A stretch of DNA of 7,676 nt from contig CASEGD010000046.1 of NCBI GenBank assembly GCA_949287345.1, positions 1-7,676 on the forward strand, written 5' to 3'. A program made the translations under genes and the position numbers. Positions 6,767 through 7,676 of this stretch are shown here, piece by piece. A model generated the notes under the pieces. It was not told where the DNA came from, ran no database searches, and worked only from the letters and a program-made list of their open reading frames with translations. The stretch's first letter is position 1. Each line of letters starts with the position of its first letter. The DNA is from an uncultured Phascolarctobacterium sp. GTDB lineage: Bacteria > Bacillota > Negativicutes > Acidaminococcales > Acidaminococcaceae.

Positions 6767-7585
6767 ATGAAGATAAAAACAGCTATCGCGCTGGCGGCAG
6801 CCCTGATGATTATGGGCGCGCAGGTGCATGTACCGGCTTATGCGGCCGAAGGCGGCTTCAGCGTAAAGGCTGACGAAATTGAATACGATATGAAAAGCGG
6901 CGACGGCACTGCCAAAGGCAATGTTGTTATCCTGCACGACGGCGGCAAGGCTACCTCCGCCGCAGCGGAATTTAACAGCAAAACCATGACCGGCAGGCTG
7001 ACAGGCGGCGTTGTTGCCGATAAGGACGACGCGCACATTACCTGCGCAACCTTTGTAATGCACAGCGAAGATTATGTTTCGGCAGTTGGCAGCGCCAGCG
7101 TGACGAAAGAAGATAAAACCCTGACCGCAGAACAGATTGACTACCACAGCGATGCTGAATACGCCGAAACCATCGGCTCCTGGGGGCAGCTCAGCAGCAC
7201 CGACGGCAGCGTTTTAACTGCGGCACAGATTACCTATAACGGCAAAACCGGCATGGCGGAAGCAACCGGCAATGTCGATATTGTAAGCCCGCCGCGTAAT
7301 TTAACGGCATCTGCCGATAAGGCTGTTTACGATACCAATAACGACGGCACGGTTGAACTCATCGGCAACGCTACCGCTACGCAGGACGGCAACACCGTAT
7401 CCGGCAACCGCCTGCTTATGCATAACGCTGGCAACGCTGCCAAAGGACAGCGCGCTGAAGCGTTTGGCGATATTAAGATAGTTTATGTACCGAAAGAAGA
7501 ACCTGCACCGGCTGAAAACGCAGCAGGCGCAGAAACCGAAACAGCTGTAACAGCGGAAAACACTGAACAGGTGGAGGCAGCATAG
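6767..7585 (+). CDS. lptA: Periplasmic LPS bridge protein LptA (OstA family), long form
   Basis: LptA forms the periplasmic beta-jellyroll bridge along which LPS moves from LptC to LptD. A signal peptide is visible: basic start, hydrophobic core (about 5-18) and probable signal peptidase I site after AYA (24-26). The mature part is built from about seven degenerate OstA units, near residues 34-55, 61-84, 89-112, 117-142, 147-172, 177-204 and 208-238, each resembling LTAxxhxYxxxxGxAxATGNVxI (h, hydrophobic). Residues 241-272 form a low-complexity tail rich in Ala, Glu, Pro and Thr. At 272 residues it is much longer than E. coli LptA (185), so the bridge unit may be longer or carry a flexible end. 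AAGGGG at 6751-6756 lies 10 bases ahead of the ATG; only 2 bases separate it from lptC. The soluble N-terminal domain of LptD is also OstA-like, but the beta-barrel is absent here. Confidence 0.92.
   Translation: MKIKTAIALAAALMIMGAQVHVPAYAAEGGFSVKADEIEYDMKSGDGTAKGNVVILHDGGKATSAAAEFNSKTMTGRLTGGVVADKDDAHITCATFVMHSEDYVSAVGSASVTKEDKTLTAEQIDYHSDAEYAETIGSWGQLSSTDGSVLTAAQITYNGKTGMAEATGNVDIVSPPRNLTASADKAVYDTNNDGTVELIGNATATQDGNTVSGNRLLMHNAGNAAKGQRAEAFGDIKIVYVPKEEPAPAENAAGAETETAVTAENTEQVEAA
7573..7577 (+). promoter_or_regulatory. Ribosome binding site for the GTG start of lptB
   Basis: GGAGG within the last codons of lptA, 7 bases before the GTG at 7585, supports the start of the partial downstream gene. 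Confidence 0.75.
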
Positions 7586-7676
7586 TGGTAATTGAAACAG
7601 CTAACCTTATAAAAGAATATTCCGACAGGCGCGTTGTCAACAACGTCAGCATCCGTGTGGAGCAGGGCAGCATTGT
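7585..7676 (+). CDS. lptB: LPS export ABC transporter ATPase LptB (3' end cut by the window)
   Basis: Only 30 full codons are visible. Translation from the GTG at 7585, whose first base is the last base of the lptA TAG stop, gives a start resembling ABC ATPase N-termini: ETANLIKEYSDRRVVNNVSI (4-23), then a short segment ending in QGSI. The pattern of a first beta strand, an A-loop aromatic (Tyr12), a RRVVNNVS turn and a Q/NSGEIV-like segment just before Walker A closely follows E. coli LptB. The Walker A, signature and Walker B motifs lie outside the window. LptB hydrolyses ATP on the cytoplasmic side to drive LPS extraction with LptF and LptG. Family membership as an ABC ATPase is clear; the LptB assignment rests mainly on following lptC and lptA with overlapping translation. 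Confidence 0.88.
   Translation, partial: MVIETANLIKEYSDRRVVNNVSIRVEQGSI

Overview
The window is a single, fully plus-strand, tightly packed gene cluster for lipopolysaccharide (LPS) core and lipid A assembly and LPS export. The order is waaA-lpxK (one fused frame, 5' end cut by the window edge), kdsB, kdsA, kdsD, kdsC, an lpxL/htrB-family acyltransferase, lptC, lptA, and the first 30 codons of lptB (cut by the right edge). The layout, strong AGGAGG-type ribosome binding sites, roughly balanced base composition and the continuous outer-membrane cluster suggest a diderm Firmicute of the Negativicutes (Acidaminococcaceae, Selenomonadaceae or similar, for example Phascolarctobacterium or Acidaminococcus). 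This assignment comes from gene order and general knowledge, not from a search.

Region by region: positions 2-2188 encode the C-terminal part of Kdo transferase (WaaA/KdtA) joined without a stop codon to a complete tetraacyldisaccharide 4'-kinase (LpxK). Positions 2185-5324 hold the whole Kdo supply route: KdsD (ribulose-5-P to arabinose-5-P), KdsA (Kdo-8-P synthase, of the metal-dependent class by its residues), KdsC (Kdo-8-P phosphatase) and KdsB (CMP-Kdo synthetase). Positions 5324-6229 encode a late acyltransferase. Positions 6219-7676 encode the start of the Lpt export machine: LptC (inner-membrane anchored), LptA (periplasmic bridge, here long and repeat-rich) and LptB (ATPase).

The genes work as one pathway. 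LpxK makes lipid IVA; KdsD, KdsA, KdsC and KdsB make CMP-Kdo; WaaA attaches Kdo to lipid IVA; the LpxL-like enzyme adds a secondary acyl chain; and LptB, LptC and LptA extract the product from the inner membrane and carry it across the periplasm. Five of the seven gene junctions overlap (ATGA, TAATG twice, an 11-base overlap, TAGTG) and the other two with a gap have about 30 bases, apart from a 2-base gap before lptA. I see no internal promoter or terminator, so the block is probably one transcript with translational coupling.

I found no mobile element, CRISPR array, RNA gene or clearly undescribed system. The most unusual point is the WaaA-LpxK fusion. The long minus-strand open frames are shadows of the real genes.
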